NCBI RefSeq assembly: GCF_014192285.1
Contig: NZ_JACHXQ010000005.1
Span: 124,001 to 188,000 of the forward strand
Reading direction: 5' to 3'
From: Halomonas fontilapidosi
GTDB lineage: Bacteria; Pseudomonadota; Gammaproteobacteria; Pseudomonadales; Halomonadaceae
DNA: 64,000 nucleotides
The translations under genes were made by a program, and so were the position numbers. Positions within the stretch are counted from its first letter, which is position 1. The number at the start of each line of letters is the position of its first letter. Positions 47,010 to 55,936 of the stretch are shown one piece after another. The notes under the pieces are model-generated. The model saw only the letters and a list, made by a program, of their open reading frames with translations. It was not told the DNA's origin and searched no databases.

Positions 47010-47303
47010 CTACTGATATTCCGAAGGATCGATCGCCTTGCCCAGGGAGTTGCGGTCCACCCAGTTGCCGGCCTTGGTCTCCTTGTAGCGAAATACCACC
47101 CGATCACCGACCTGGACCGGCAGTTCGGCATCCTCGGTCTGGTAGCTGTAGGCTTCGCCGTCCACCACCAGGTGGTAACGATAGAGGTCGGGCATCCCCA
47201 GCCACTCCTTGAAGGGGCCTTCACGCTCCATCGACTGGAGCTCGCCGCGCCCCTCGAGCTTCGGGGTACGGCGACGGTTGCCGCGTCGAAATCCGCCTGC
47301 CAT
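47010..47303 (-). CDS. Conserved hypothetical protein, basic N-terminus and small beta-rich domain
   Basis: 97 residues. Basic front (MAGGFRRGNRRRTPKLEGRG) followed by a short acidic/hydrophobic domain (YRYHLVVDGEAYSYQTEDAELPVQVGDRVVFRYKETKAGNWVDRNSLG) with the alternating pattern of a small beta barrel. I do not recognise a family; an OB- or SH3-like nucleic-acid binding role is a guess. AAGGAGG stands just above ATG 47303. It is 70 bp upstream of dnaB and on the same strand, so they could share regulation. Confidence 0.7.
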   Translation of the reverse strand: MAGGFRRGNRRRTPKLEGRGELQSMEREGPFKEWLGMPDLYRYHLVVDGEAYSYQTEDAELPVQVGDRVVFRYKETKAGNWVDRNSLGKAIDPSEYQ

Positions 47304-47373
47304 GGTGCCTCCTTCCTGTGTCATTCAAGGGCTCGGCATTATACGGCGCCGGCCACGGGACTCAAGGGTAGCG

Positions 47374-48762
47374 TTATTCGCCGAAGGCCTCGCGATAGCT
47401 GTCCGGCGCCAGGTCCTCGAAGCGGGTGTACTTGCCGATGAATGCCATATGCACGGTGCCGATGGGGCCATTACGCTGCTTGCCGATGATCACTTCGGCC
47501 AGCCCCTGGTTGTCGGGGTTGTCCGGATTGTAGACCTCATCACGATAGACGAAGCCGATGATGTCGGCATCCTGCTCGATGGCCCCCGACTCGCGCAGGT
47601 CCGACATTACCGGGCGCTTGTTGGGGCGCTGCTCCAGCGAACGGTTGAGCTGGGAGAGCGCCACCACCGGGCAACCGAACTCCTTGGCCAGCCCCTTCAG
47701 CGAGCGGGAGATCTCGGAAATCTCGCCGGTGCGGTTCTCGGAGAAGCCGGGGATCTGCATCAGCTGCAGGTAGTCAATCATGATCAGCGCGAGATTGCCG
47801 TGCTCGCGCACCACCCGGCGGATCCGCGAGCGCATCTCGTTGGGTGATAGCGCGGCGGTATCGTCGATGAACAGCTGCTTGTCCTTGAGCAGGTTGACCG
47901 CCGACGTCAGGCGCGGCCAGTCCTCGTCCTCAAGCTGGCCGGTACGCACGCGAGTCTGGTCGATCCGCCCCAGCGAAGAGAGCATGCGCAACATCAGCGA
48001 GTCCGCGGGCATCTCCATGGAGAACACCATCACCGGCCTGTCGCTGGAAATCACCGCATGCTCGACGAGGTTCATGGCGAAGGTGGTCTTGCCCATCGAG
48101 GGCCGGCCGGCAACGATCACCAGATCCGAGGGCTGCAGTCCCGAGGTCATCTCGTCCAGGTCGCGAAAGCCGGTGGAGAGCCCAGTCATCTCGCCCTGCA
48201 GGTTGAACAGCTCGTCGATGCGATCCACCGCCTTGGTCAGCAGCTCGCTCATGCCGATCGGTCCACCCGACCGGGGGCGCTCCTCGCTGATCTGGAAGAC
48301 CAGCCGCTCGGCCTCGTCGACCAGCTCGTCGGCGGGTCGCCCCTGGGGGCTGAAGGCGCCGTCGGCAATCTGGCTGGCGGCACGGATCAGCTTGCGCAGG
48401 GTCGCCCGCTCGCGAACGATGTCGGCATAGGCGCGGATATTACTCGCCGAGGGCGTGTTCCTGGCCAGCTCCGCGAGGTAGGCCAGCCCTCCCACGGTAT
48501 CCAGCTGGTCGCGTCCTTCCAGCGCTTCGGAGAGGGTCACCACGTCGAGTGGGCGCCCTGCCTCGGCCAGACCTGCCATGACGTTGAAGGTCAGGCGGTG
48601 CTCGTAGCGATAGAAATCATCCGCCACCAGGCGGTCGGCCACGTTGTCCCACGCCTGATTGTCGAGCATCAGGCCGCCGAGCACCGATTGTTCGGCTTCC
48701 AGCGAATGCGGTGGCACCTTGAGAGCGGCGGTTTCCTGGTCAAGGGTGGGGCGTTCATTCAT
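47374..48762 (-). CDS. dnaB: Replicative DNA helicase DnaB
   Basis: 462 residues. N-terminal domain (PPHSLEAEQSVLGGLMLDNQAWDNVADRL) and RecA-like domain with Walker A GRPSMGKTTFAMN near residue 210, then VFSMEMPADSLMLRML and MIDYLQLM. Hexameric fork helicase that binds DnaG, encoded at 6.1-7.9 kb of this window. No intein is present. It is just after the rplI operon on the same strand, separated by a strong terminator. Confidence 0.97.
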   Translation of the reverse strand: MNERPTLDQETAALKVPPHSLEAEQSVLGGLMLDNQAWDNVADRLVADDFYRYEHRLTFNVMAGLAEAGRPLDVVTLSEALEGRDQLDTVGGLAYLAELARNTPSASNIRAYADIVRERATLRKLIRAASQIADGAFSPQGRPADELVDEAERLVFQISEERPRSGGPIGMSELLTKAVDRIDELFNLQGEMTGLSTGFRDLDEMTSGLQPSDLVIVAGRPSMGKTTFAMNLVEHAVISSDRPVMVFSMEMPADSLMLRMLSSLGRIDQTRVRTGQLEDEDWPRLTSAVNLLKDKQLFIDDTAALSPNEMRSRIRRVVREHGNLALIMIDYLQLMQIPGFSENRTGEISEISRSLKGLAKEFGCPVVALSQLNRSLEQRPNKRPVMSDLRESGAIEQDADIIGFVYRDEVYNPDNPDNQGLAEVIIGKQRNGPIGTVHMAFIGKYTRFEDLAPDSYREAFGE

Positions 48763-48874
48763 GGTGCGCGGACCTGCGGAAAGAAAGGGGCTGACTCATT
48801 CTACGCGATGGCACGCCACGACCCCATGCCAGGGACAGGGCCACCACAGGCGTTCAGGAAACCCTGATGGCACG

Positions 48875-48907
48875 AAAAGGGGGGCGAGGATTCGCTCCTC
48901 ACCCCCC
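48875..48907 (-). terminator. Rho-independent terminator of the rpsF-rplI operon
   Basis: On the minus strand the stem GGGGGG(T)GAGGA ... TCCTC(G)CCCCCC is followed by TTTTCG (48875-48878 are A on the plus strand). It lies 41 bp past the rplI stop. A second, weaker hairpin GGCACGCC...GGCGTGCC (48915-48935) stands between them. Confidence 0.85.
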
Positions 48908-48947
48908 CTGTCGAGGCACGCCCGGCAGGCGTGCCATCGTGCTGGCC

Positions 48948-49394
48948 TTACTCGGCCACGACCACCACACGCACGGTGGCATCGACTTCGGCGTGCAGGT
49001 GCAGGTCGATGTCGTACTCGCCGGTCTGGCGAATCGGGCCCTGCGGCATGCGCACTTCGCTCTTGGCGACCTCGATCCCGGCGCTGGAGATGGCCTCGGC
49101 CAGATCCCGCGGACCGATGGAGCCGAACAGCTTGCCCTCGTCGCCGGCCTTGGAGACCAGCGACAGCTCGATGTCGTTGAGCTGTTCGGCACGCGCCTCG
49201 GCCTCGGCCTTGCGCTCGGCGGCCTGGGCCTCGAGCTCTGCACGCTGGGCCTGGAAGGCCTCAATGTTGTCCCGGGTGGCCGGCACGGCCAGCCCGTAGG
49301 GCACCAGATAGTTGCGGCCATAACCGGGCTTGACGGTGACCTGGTCACCCAGACCGCCCAGCTTGCCAATCTTGTCGAGCAGAATGACGTCCAT
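48948..49394 (-). CDS. rplI: 50S ribosomal protein bL9
   Basis: 148 residues. Starts [40 protein letters not shown], the L9 signature, followed by the long connecting helix (residues about 43-78) and the C-terminal domain. Last gene of the rpsF-rpsR-DUF2232-rplI operon and followed by a terminator. The longer frame above ATG 49394 overlaps the DUF2232 gene and was discarded. Confidence 0.97.
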   Translation of the reverse strand: MDVILLDKIGKLGGLGDQVTVKPGYGRNYLVPYGLAVPATRDNIEAFQAQRAELEAQAAERKAEAEARAEQLNDIELSLVSKAGDEGKLFGSIGPRDLAEAISSAGIEVAKSEVRMPQGPIRQTGEYDIDLHLHAEVDATVRVVVVAE

Positions 49395-49410
49395 TCTCGT
49401 AAACCTCTTG

Positions 49411-50265
49411 TCAGTGGCTGCGGGCCATTCGTCCACGGAAATCCGCGAACGTATCGATGAAGGCCACAAGCAGCACGATGAGAATCATGGGCCAGGTGGT
49501 GATCAGCAGCACATAGAAGGCGACCAGCCACAGCCCGTTCATTCCCTTCAATCCGATAAAACCATGCACCAGCGCGATGCCGGCCACCAGCAGCGGCACC
49601 CAGACCAGCATGCCCAGGGCCGGGAGCTCCAGCACTGCCCCCAACACCCCCAGGACCACCAGCAGGATGAGCTCACGAGGGGCCAGGCGCAGGCCGTGAA
49701 ACTCCTCGCGGAACCCGCCCGGGTTATAGAGCCCGGCCTGCCAGCCACGCGCCAGCGCCAGGCAGGCCACGGCGGCGAGCAGCACGATCAGCGCCGTTAC
49801 ACTGCTGATCAGCAAGCCCGCGAGCCGCTCGGTGTCCATGCCCTGGCGCGAGAGCTCGCTGAGCATCGAGGCAATATCCGGTGACCCCTGGCGAAGCTGC
49901 TCCAGTACCGGCCCCGCCCCGCCTGGCGGCAGGAAGATACCCAGCTGGATCATCGCCGACCCTGCCAGCACGCCGGCGATCAGCGCCTCGCTCCAACGCA
50001 GCCGTGAGCGCAGTACCACTGCCATCAGTACCACCAGCAGCACACTGGCCAACGGAATGACGTCCCCTTGGGTCCACCACCAGCCGGCCGGCACGGCCGC
50101 GGCGATGATCACTGGCAGGGACGCGGCCAGGCCGTGTCGCAGGGTAACCAAAGCGGCCACGGCGGCCCCCAGCCAGAACAGCCAGGGAATTGCGGTGGCC
50201 ACGGCCGCCCCCGCGGCGGCGTAGGGCGTGGCGCGCATCATCCAGCGGGCAACGGGCAACATCAC
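49411..50265 (-). CDS. DUF2232 membrane protein (ribosomal operon)
   Basis: 284 residues, about eight hydrophobic helices, DUF2232 (YybS-like) family. The conserved C-terminal part includes [27 protein letters not shown] gene of this kind between rpsR and rplI is common in pseudomonads and halomonads. Function unknown. Flanked by rpsR (10 bp) and rplI (16 bp), so it is cotranscribed with ribosomal proteins. Confidence 0.88.
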   Translation of the reverse strand: MMLPVARWMMRATPYAAAGAAVATAIPWLFWLGAAVAALVTLRHGLAASLPVIIAAAVPAGWWWTQGDVIPLASVLLVVLMAVVLRSRLRWSEALIAGVLAGSAMIQLGIFLPPGGAGPVLEQLRQGSPDIASMLSELSRQGMDTERLAGLLISSVTALIVLLAAVACLALARGWQAGLYNPGGFREEFHGLRLAPRELILLVVLGVLGAVLELPALGMLVWVPLLVAGIALVHGFIGLKGMNGLWLVAFYVLLITTWPMILIVLLVAFIDTFADFRGRMARSH

Positions 50266-50275
50266 GCGCGGCGCA

Positions 50276-50503
50276 TTACTGGTGGCTGTCGGTGTAGGGC
50301 AGCAGCGCCAGGTAGCGTGCCCGCTTGATCGCGGTGGACAGCTGGCGCTGGTAACGGGCCTTGGTCCCGGTAATACGGCTGGGAACGATCTTGCCAGTCT
50401 CGGTGACGTAGGCCTTCAGCGTATCCAGATCCTTGTAGTCGATCTGCTTCACGCCTTCAGCGGTGAAACGGCAGAACTTGCGACGACGGAAAAAGCGTGC
50501 CAT
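50276..50503 (-). CDS. rpsR: 30S ribosomal protein bS18
   Basis: 75 residues, [52 protein letters not shown]..., a standard S18. Binds S6 in the central domain of the small subunit. Lies 32 bp after rpsF. Confidence 0.98.
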   Translation of the reverse strand: MARFFRRRKFCRFTAEGVKQIDYKDLDTLKAYVTETGKIVPSRITGTKARYQRQLSTAIKRARYLALLPYTDSHQ

Positions 50504-50535
50504 GGGAAGACTCCTTCAGAGGGCGATGGGGTGGC

Positions 50536-50907
50536 TCAGGCGGATTCGGTGCTACGCGGCTTCTCGTCGCGACGGACACGCTTCTCTTCCACCGGCTTCA
50601 TCATCGGTGAGGCCTCGGTGACGGCTTCCTTGGCGCGAACCACCAGGCTGCGGATGATGGCGTCGTTGAAGCGGAAGATGTTCTCGATCTCGTCGAGGGT
50701 CTCGCCGCTGCACTCGACGTTCATCAGCACGTAGTGAGCCTTGTGGATCTTGTTGATCGGGTAGGCCAGATGGCGACGGCCCCAATCCTCGAGGCGATGC
50801 ACGGTGCCGCCGTTCTCGGTGACGAGGCCGGTATAGCGCTCGACCATGGCCGGAACCTGCTCGCTCTGGTCCGGATGGACCATGAAGACGATCTCGTAGT
50901 GACGCAT
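50536..50907 (-). CDS. rpsF: 30S ribosomal protein bS6
   Basis: 123 residues. [25 protein letters not shown] start, NMECS-like [13 protein letters not shown], with a charged C-terminal tail ([16 protein letters not shown]). RimK-type glutamylation occurs at the C-terminus of E. coli S6, but this tail lacks the terminal Glu pair. First gene of the operon; ATG 50907 with GGAG in the leader fixes the start, and the longer frame above it is not used. Confidence 0.96.
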   Translation of the reverse strand: MRHYEIVFMVHPDQSEQVPAMVERYTGLVTENGGTVHRLEDWGRRHLAYPINKIHKAHYVLMNVECSGETLDEIENIFRFNDAIIRSLVVRAKEAVTEASPMMKPVEEKRVRRDEKPRSTESA

Positions 50908-50929
50908 GGGATCTCCTTGCGGTTTGGCA

Positions 50930-50968
50930 GCTTCCACAGTGGCGAACACGTATTCGCTCAGGGGAAGC
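50930..50968 (-). promoter_or_regulatory. Stem-loop in the rpsF leader, possible S6:S18 autoregulatory element
   Basis: On the minus strand, 23-61 bases above the rpsF ATG, CTTCC...GGAAG and GCGAA...TTCGC nest into a two-part stem with a six-base loop. In many bacteria an RNA element before rpsF binds the S6:S18 dimer and represses the operon. The known motif has a conserved CCG in its internal loop, which I do not see here (CCTGA), so this is a tentative call. Confidence 0.35.
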
Positions 50969-51011
50969 AAGGAGTGATTGTCAAAAGACGGGTTGTCAGA
51001 AGACACAAAGA

Positions 51012-51032
51012 CCCGCTCGCAGGACGAGCGGG
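51012..51032 (-). terminator. Terminator of rlmB
   Basis: Arms CCCGCTCG and CGAGCGGG with five bases between; on the minus strand followed by TCTTTGTG. It lies about 50 bp past the rlmB stop and just before the rpsF leader, separating rnr-rlmB from the ribosomal operon. Confidence 0.75.
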
Positions 51033-51080
51033 CGCAGGCATTTTAATGACATGTGCCACGATTGGCAAGGCAGATGCGAC

Positions 51081-51941
51081 TCAGTCGCCCGGCGTGCGTC
51101 CTTGGCGCTGGCGTACGGCCTCGAACAGACAGATGCCGGTGGCCACCGAGACGTTGAGGCTGGAGACGCTGCCCGCCATGGGCAATTTTACCAGGGTATC
51201 GCAGGCCTCGCGGGTGAGACGCCGCATCCCCTTGCCCTCGGCACCCATCACCAGCGCCGCGGGGCCGGTGAAGTCGCCTTCGAAGAGGCTCGCCTCGGCC
51301 TCGCCGGCGGTACCGGTGATCCAGACACCGAGCGCCTTCAGCTTGGCCATGGCGCGGGCCAGGTTGGTAACCTGATAGACAGGCATGCTCTCGGCGGCAC
51401 CGCAGGCCACCTTGCGCACCGTGGCATTGAGCGGCGCCGCCTTGTCCTTGGGCACGATCACGCCATGGACACCTGCGGCATCGGCGCTGCGCAGGCAGGC
51501 GCCGAAGTTGTGCACGTCGGTGATGCCGTCGAGCACCAGCAGTAGCGGGGGGGCCTCATGCGGCCAGCCTTCGAGCCTCAGCCACAGCGAGGTCTCGCCC
51601 TCGAAGGCGAGCGGCGTGGCGAAGGCCACGATGCCCTGGTGGGCAGCCCCCTGGGCGAGCTGGTCGAGCTCGTCACGGGGCCGCGACTGCAGGCGCGCCC
51701 CACCTTGGCGCGCGGCCTCGACCAACTCGGCCAGGCGAGCGCCGGCGCTGCCCTCCTGCACCCAGACCTCACGGGGCATCTCGCCGCGGTCGAGCAGCGC
51801 CCGCACCGCATGCACGCCGAACACCGCCTCGAGCCCGCCAGGTGGCGCAGGCGGGCGGGACGCCGCCTTTTCGGGGTGCCGCCGCTTCCCGCTCTCCTGC
51901 CCCGGCTTGCCGCCATGCCGAGGCTTGCGACCTGCCGCCAT
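51081..51941 (-). CDS. rlmB: 23S rRNA (guanosine2251-2'-O)-methyltransferase
   Basis: 286 residues. Has a basic, low-complexity front of about 36 residues (RKPRHGGKPGQ...RHPEKAASR), then a substrate-binding domain (FGVHAVRALLDRGEM) and the SpoU knot with LVLDGITDVHNFGACLRSADAAGVHGVIVPKD and LVMGAEGKGMRRLTREACD, LPMAGSVSSLNVSVATGI. Methylates G2251. One-base overlap with rnr (TAATG); rnr-rlmB is the usual pair. The N-terminal extension could bind RNA. Confidence 0.95.
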   Translation of the reverse strand: MAAGRKPRHGGKPGQESGKRRHPEKAASRPPAPPGGLEAVFGVHAVRALLDRGEMPREVWVQEGSAGARLAELVEAARQGGARLQSRPRDELDQLAQGAAHQGIVAFATPLAFEGETSLWLRLEGWPHEAPPLLLVLDGITDVHNFGACLRSADAAGVHGVIVPKDKAAPLNATVRKVACGAAESMPVYQVTNLARAMAKLKALGVWITGTAGEAEASLFEGDFTGPAALVMGAEGKGMRRLTREACDTLVKLPMAGSVSSLNVSVATGICLFEAVRQRQGRTPGD

Positions 51942-54319
51942 TAGCCGCGGGCCCTCGAGCGACGCGGACCACGACGACGACGGCCGCTCTTGCCCGACTT
52001 GTCACCAGGCTTGCCTGCACCCGCCTCGGCGGGCTTGTCGCCCCCGCGGCGCTTGCGCGGTGTCCGCTTGGGACGCGGCTTGTCGTCGGCCAGTTCGAAG
52101 TCGATCTTGCGCTCGTCCAGGTCGACGCGGGCCACCTGCACGGTGACGCCGTCGCCCAGGCGGTAGCTCATGCCGCTGCGCTCACCCTTGAGGCGGTGCT
52201 TCTCGGGCTCGTAGTGATAGTAGTCGGAGGGCAGCGAGGTGACGTGCACCAGCCCTTCCACGAACACCTCGTCGAGGCGCACGAAGATGCCGAACTGGGT
52301 CACCGAGGCGATGCTGCCGTCATAGACCTCGCCGAGCTTGTCGGACATGAACTCGCACTTGAGCCAGTCTTCCACGTCGCGGGTGGCGTCGTCGGCGCGC
52401 CGCTCGGTCATCGAGCAGTGCTCGCCTAGCTCGAGCATCTGCTCGAAGGTGTAGGGCGCCCACTTGCTGGGCGGCTCCACGGGTGCCCCGTCGGCGCGCA
52501 GCACGGTATTGGTCTGGCGTGGGCCACGGATCACCGAGCGGATGGCGCGGTGGACCAGCAGGTCCGGATAGCGCCGGATCGGCGAGGTGAAGTGCGCATA
52601 GGCCGGATAGGCCAGGCCGAAGTGGCCGTCGTTCTGCGGCGAGTAGACCGCTCGGCTCATGGAGCGCAGCATTACCGTCTGTATGACGTCGGCATCGTCA
52701 CGTCCCTTGATCGCCTCGGCCAGGTCTCGATAGTCCTGGGGGCTCGGGTCGTCGCCACCGCCGAGCGACAGGCCCAGCTCATTGAGGAACAGGCGCAACT
52801 TGTCGAGGCGCTCCGGCGATGGCTTTTCGTGGATACGATACAGCGCCGGCAGGTCGTGCTTGTCGAGGAAGCGGGCGGTGGCCACGTTGGCCGCCAGCAT
52901 GCACTCTTCGATGATCTTGTGGGCGTCATTGCGCGAGCGCGGGACGATCTTTTCGATCTTTCGCTCGTCATTGAAGACGATGGCCGTCTCAGTGGTCTCG
53001 AAGTCGATGGCGCCACGTTCGACCCGAGCCTCGCGCAGCAGCCGGTAGAGCGAATGCAGGTTCTTCAGCGACGGTACCAGCTCGCGGTACTCCTGGCGCA
53101 GGTCGTCACCCTCCTGCCCCTCGTCATCGAGAATCGCGGCCACCTTGTTGTAGGTGAGGCGCGCATGAGACTGGAACACCGCCTCGTAGAACCGGTAGCG
53201 GCTGATCGCCCCACTCTGGGAGATGTTCATCTCACAGACCAGCGCCAGGCGGTCGACGGCCGGATTCAGCGAGCAGAGGCCGTTGGAGAGCAGCTCCGGC
53301 AGCATCGGCACCACCTGACCCGGGAAGTAGACCGAGTTGCCGCGAGTGATCGCTTCCTGGTCCAGCGGCGTGCCAGGACGCACGTAGTGGGAGACGTCGG
53401 CGATGGCCACCAGCAGCTTCCAGCTGCCCGACTTGGTCTTCCAGGCACAGACGGCGTCGTCGAAATCCTTGGCGCTCTCGTCGTCGATGGTCACCAGCGG
53501 CACGTGGCGCAGGTCAATGCGATGGTGTTTATCCTGTTCGGCCACCTCGGCGGACATGCCGGCGATCTGATCGTGAACATCCGGCGGGAACTCGGCGGGA
53601 ATCTCGTAGCTGCGGATGGCGATGTCGATCTCCATCCCGGGATCCATGCGCTCGCCGAGCACCTCGACGACCTCGCCCACCGGCTGTACCCGGGTCTCGG
53701 GCTGCTGGACGATATTCGCCGAGATCACCTGACCGTCCTGGGCTCCACCACAGGCGCTGTGGGGAATGATGATCTCCTGGGTGATGCGCGAGTTCTCGGG
53801 GATCAGCACGCCGAATTCCGGGGTATTGGCCCGATAGACGCCGACGATGGTCTGGGTGTTGCGCGCCAGCACCTCGACGATGGTGGCTTCATCGCGGCCC
53901 CGACGGTCGCGACCGCTGACCCGCACCAGCACGTGGTCGCCGTGGAAGACCCGGCGCATCTGCCTTGGCGGCAGCACCAGGTCGGGCTTCTTGCCGTCGT
54001 CGCGAAGCAGGAAGCCGAAGCCATCACGATGCCCCAGCACCTTCCCCTTGATCAGGTCGAGCTTGTCGATCAGCGCATAGGCACCGCGACGGTTGCGCAG
54101 CACTTGGCCATCGCGCTCCATCGCCGCCAGGCGCCGGCGCACCGCCTCCTGGAGCTCCTCGTCCTCGAGGCCCAGCTGCTGGCTCATCGCCTCGTGAGTG
54201 AGCGGCTTGCCCGCTTCCTCCAGGCGAGCGAGCAGATATTCACGGCTGGGAGCAGGCTTATCGTATTTGTGGGCTTCGCGTTTGGCGTGCGGATCGTCGC
54301 TGAGCGTCCAGTGGGTCAT
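51941..54319 (-). CDS. rnr: Ribonuclease R
   Basis: 792 residues. 3'-5' exoribonuclease able to degrade structured RNA. Domains in order: winged helix (about 20-80), cold-shock OB folds, RNB catalytic domain (VTIDDESAKDFDDAVCAWK with the catalytic Asp cluster, near 280-300; ITRGNSVYFPGQVVPMLPELLSNGLCSLNP), S1 domain near 620-705 (GEVYDGSIASVTQFGIFVRLDEVFVEGLVHV), and a lysine/arginine-rich tail. ATG 54319 (MTHWTLSDDPHAKRE) chosen over the start at 54400 because the longer N-terminus lacks similarity. Coupled to rlmB. Confidence 0.96.
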   Translation of the reverse strand: MTHWTLSDDPHAKREAHKYDKPAPSREYLLARLEEAGKPLTHEAMSQQLGLEDEELQEAVRRRLAAMERDGQVLRNRRGAYALIDKLDLIKGKVLGHRDGFGFLLRDDGKKPDLVLPPRQMRRVFHGDHVLVRVSGRDRRGRDEATIVEVLARNTQTIVGVYRANTPEFGVLIPENSRITQEIIIPHSACGGAQDGQVISANIVQQPETRVQPVGEVVEVLGERMDPGMEIDIAIRSYEIPAEFPPDVHDQIAGMSAEVAEQDKHHRIDLRHVPLVTIDDESAKDFDDAVCAWKTKSGSWKLLVAIADVSHYVRPGTPLDQEAITRGNSVYFPGQVVPMLPELLSNGLCSLNPAVDRLALVCEMNISQSGAISRYRFYEAVFQSHARLTYNKVAAILDDEGQEGDDLRQEYRELVPSLKNLHSLYRLLREARVERGAIDFETTETAIVFNDERKIEKIVPRSRNDAHKIIEECMLAANVATARFLDKHDLPALYRIHEKPSPERLDKLRLFLNELGLSLGGGDDPSPQDYRDLAEAIKGRDDADVIQTVMLRSMSRAVYSPQNDGHFGLAYPAYAHFTSPIRRYPDLLVHRAIRSVIRGPRQTNTVLRADGAPVEPPSKWAPYTFEQMLELGEHCSMTERRADDATRDVEDWLKCEFMSDKLGEVYDGSIASVTQFGIFVRLDEVFVEGLVHVTSLPSDYYHYEPEKHRLKGERSGMSYRLGDGVTVQVARVDLDERKIDFELADDKPRPKRTPRKRRGGDKPAEAGAGKPGDKSGKSGRRRRGPRRSRARG

Positions 54320-54515
54320 GCGGGGGGCATCCTTGGCGGCATCGGGAGCAGCGTGATCGAAAGGGCGCGGGGACAGCGTCCGGCGCGTGGCGTCTGGCAT
54401 CGAGGGTCAATTGTCATCCACCTAGTATAGCGCCGGCGCCTCCGTCACCCAACCATGGCGACGCCGATGAGCAGGGGCAGGTGGCAAAAAATCTCTCAGG
54501 CAAGGCCGGTTGTGC

Positions 54516-54543
54516 TTGCATCAGCAAAGGAATCCGGTACCAT
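54516..54543 (+). promoter_or_regulatory. Promoter of the tRNA-Leu cluster
   Basis: TTGCAT (54516-54521) and TACCAT (54538-54543) are 16 bases apart, matching -35/-10 boxes at 4-5 of 6 positions. The sequence between -10 and the first tRNA (GCCTCGCCT) is GC-rich, the discriminator type of stringently controlled stable RNA promoters. Confidence 0.55.
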
Positions 54544-54554
54544 ACGCCTCGCCT

Positions 54555-54641
54555 GCCCAGATGGCGGAATTGGTAGACGCGCTAGCTTCAGGTGCTAGTG
54601 TCCTTACGGACGTGGAGGTTCAAGTCCTCTTCTGGGCACCA
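54555..54641 (+). tRNA. tRNA-Leu (anticodon CAG), copy 1
   Basis: 87 nt with encoded CCA. Acceptor GCCCAGA/TCTGGGC, anticodon stem CTAGC/GCTAG around loop TTCAGGT (anticodon CAG, decodes CUG), long class II variable arm, and T loop TTCAAGT. First of three tandem copies. Confidence 0.97.
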
Positions 54642-54714
54642 TCGGTATCCGTCAGGCGGAATACCAGGGGAATATCTTTCCCACGCTCTTTGTCAGCTCG
54701 AAACGCTCGTGTTC

Positions 54715-54801
54715 GCCCAGGTGGCGGAATTGGTAGACGCGCTAGCTTCAGGTGCTAGTGTCCTTATGGACGTGGAGGTTCAAGTCCTCTCCTGGGCACC
54801 A
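54715..54801 (+). tRNA. tRNA-Leu (anticodon CAG), copy 2
   Basis: 87 nt with encoded CCA. Same anticodon CAG. Acceptor base pair 7 is G-C (GCCCAGG/CCTGGGC) instead of A-T in copy 1, and the variable-arm loop differs by one base (TTAT for TTAC). Confidence 0.97.
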
Positions 54802-54842
54802 TCGCTCAAGCGATGACCGCGAACACGACGACAGCATGATGC

Positions 54843-54929
54843 GCCCAGGTGGCGGAATTGGTAGACGCGCTAGCTTCAGGTGCTAGTATCCTTACGGATG
54901 TGGAGGTTCAAGTCCTCTCCTGGGCACCA
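54843..54929 (+). tRNA. tRNA-Leu (anticodon CAG), copy 3
   Basis: 87 nt with encoded CCA. Same anticodon CAG and acceptor as copy 2. The variable-arm stem has ATCC/GGAT where copies 1 and 2 have GTCC/GGAC, a two-sided compensatory change. Followed by a terminator after about 48 bp. Confidence 0.97.
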
Positions 54930-54976
54930 CTACTTATCGCGTCATGCAGACGAGTCCACATTGCAGCCCCACAGGA

Positions 54977-55005
54977 AACCGCGACGCCAAGTTCGCGGTT
55001 TTTTT
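54977..55005 (+). terminator. Rho-independent terminator of the tRNA-Leu cluster
   Basis: AACCGCGA/TCGCGGTT stem with a short loop, running into TTTTTTT. It ends the tRNA transcript and lies 12 bp before the stop of the convergent endonuclease gene. Confidence 0.88.
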
Positions 55006-55016
55006 GTGCCTGCCGC

Positions 55017-55883
55017 TCAGAAGCGGCCCGGCAACCGGGCGACGGCCTCGAGCCCCCAGCCCGCCGCTTGCACTTCGGCCTCCAGGTCGGCGGCGGCCGC
55101 CTCGGAGAGTTGCGGGAAGAAATTCAGCCCCGTGCGCGCTTCCAGCATATCGATGCTGACCAGGAAGTCATCCAGCGGCTCGTCACCAGAGACATCCTGC
55201 GACATGAGGAAGGCCAGTGCCCGTGGCGCCTCGCCGGGCACCACCAGAATCTTGTAGAAGGCCTCGGGCACCTCCACCAGACCGACCCGGTTGAGCACGT
55301 TGTCCCGGAACGACGCCGGGAAGACCGGCCCCGTGATCACTTGAAGCGTGCCGAAGCGAGGCACGAAGTGATCCATCACCACCTCTTCCAGCCGCTGCCA
55401 GAGACGCCGGTTGAGCGCAGGCCGCTGGGGCGACATGTTGCTCATGAGGAAGGTGTCACGCTGCGCCTCGCCGCCATGAACCGCGGCGATCGCATAGTTG
55501 GGCGCCAGATGCCCCCGGTCATAGCCGCTGCCGAAATAGCTGTCCGGCGCGATGGGCCATAGCGCCCGCCAGTCGCGCTGGAAGCCGGGGCGCGGGCCTG
55601 CGCGAGGGTTGTCGACCTCCTGGAGCAGATAGCTGACCCACAGCGGATTGACCCGCACATCGGACCAGCCCAGCAGATAGCCATCGTTGCGCAGCACGCG
55701 ATGGAAGCTCAGCGGGGTGAGGTCCTGCCAGGTCGTCACGCCCTGCCAGCTGAGCCCGTCACGCAGCTCACGCTCCTGGAAGTGCCAGAGCCCCGTGGTC
55801 ACGACCACGAAGAGCGCCGTGATGCCGAATCGACGCACTCGACGGCGCCAGCGGTTGGCGACGCGCTTTTGTCTTGCTGCCAT
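55017..55883 (-). CDS. Membrane-anchored DNA/RNA non-specific endonuclease (NucA/NucG family)
   Basis: 288 residues. One N-terminal membrane helix (RRFGITALFVVVTTGLWHF, residues 17-35) after a basic stretch, so the nuclease domain faces the periplasm. The active-site motif is DRGHLAPN (catalytic His) near residue 122, with SNMSPQRPALNRRLWQRLEE, whose Asn is the Mg2+ ligand in this beta-beta-alpha-Me family. Known members degrade nucleic acids outside the cell or in the periplasm for nutrition or uptake. Convergent with the tRNA cluster and upstream of the RAM-domain gene on the same strand. Confidence 0.9.
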   Translation of the reverse strand: MAARQKRVANRWRRRVRRFGITALFVVVTTGLWHFQERELRDGLSWQGVTTWQDLTPLSFHRVLRNDGYLLGWSDVRVNPLWVSYLLQEVDNPRAGPRPGFQRDWRALWPIAPDSYFGSGYDRGHLAPNYAIAAVHGGEAQRDTFLMSNMSPQRPALNRRLWQRLEEVVMDHFVPRFGTLQVITGPVFPASFRDNVLNRVGLVEVPEAFYKILVVPGEAPRALAFLMSQDVSGDEPLDDFLVSIDMLEARTGLNFFPQLSEAAAADLEAEVQAAGWGLEAVARLPGRF

Positions 55884-55936
55884 GCCTGCCTATTCCCTGT
55901 CCGATCATGCGGCGGGCACGGAGCCCCCGCCTTCCC

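Noticed and set aside
54555..54929. tRNA-Leu array as a mobile-element attachment site
   Set aside because: No integrase, no partial tRNA copy downstream; the array ends in its own terminator and is followed by an ordinary chromosomal gene.
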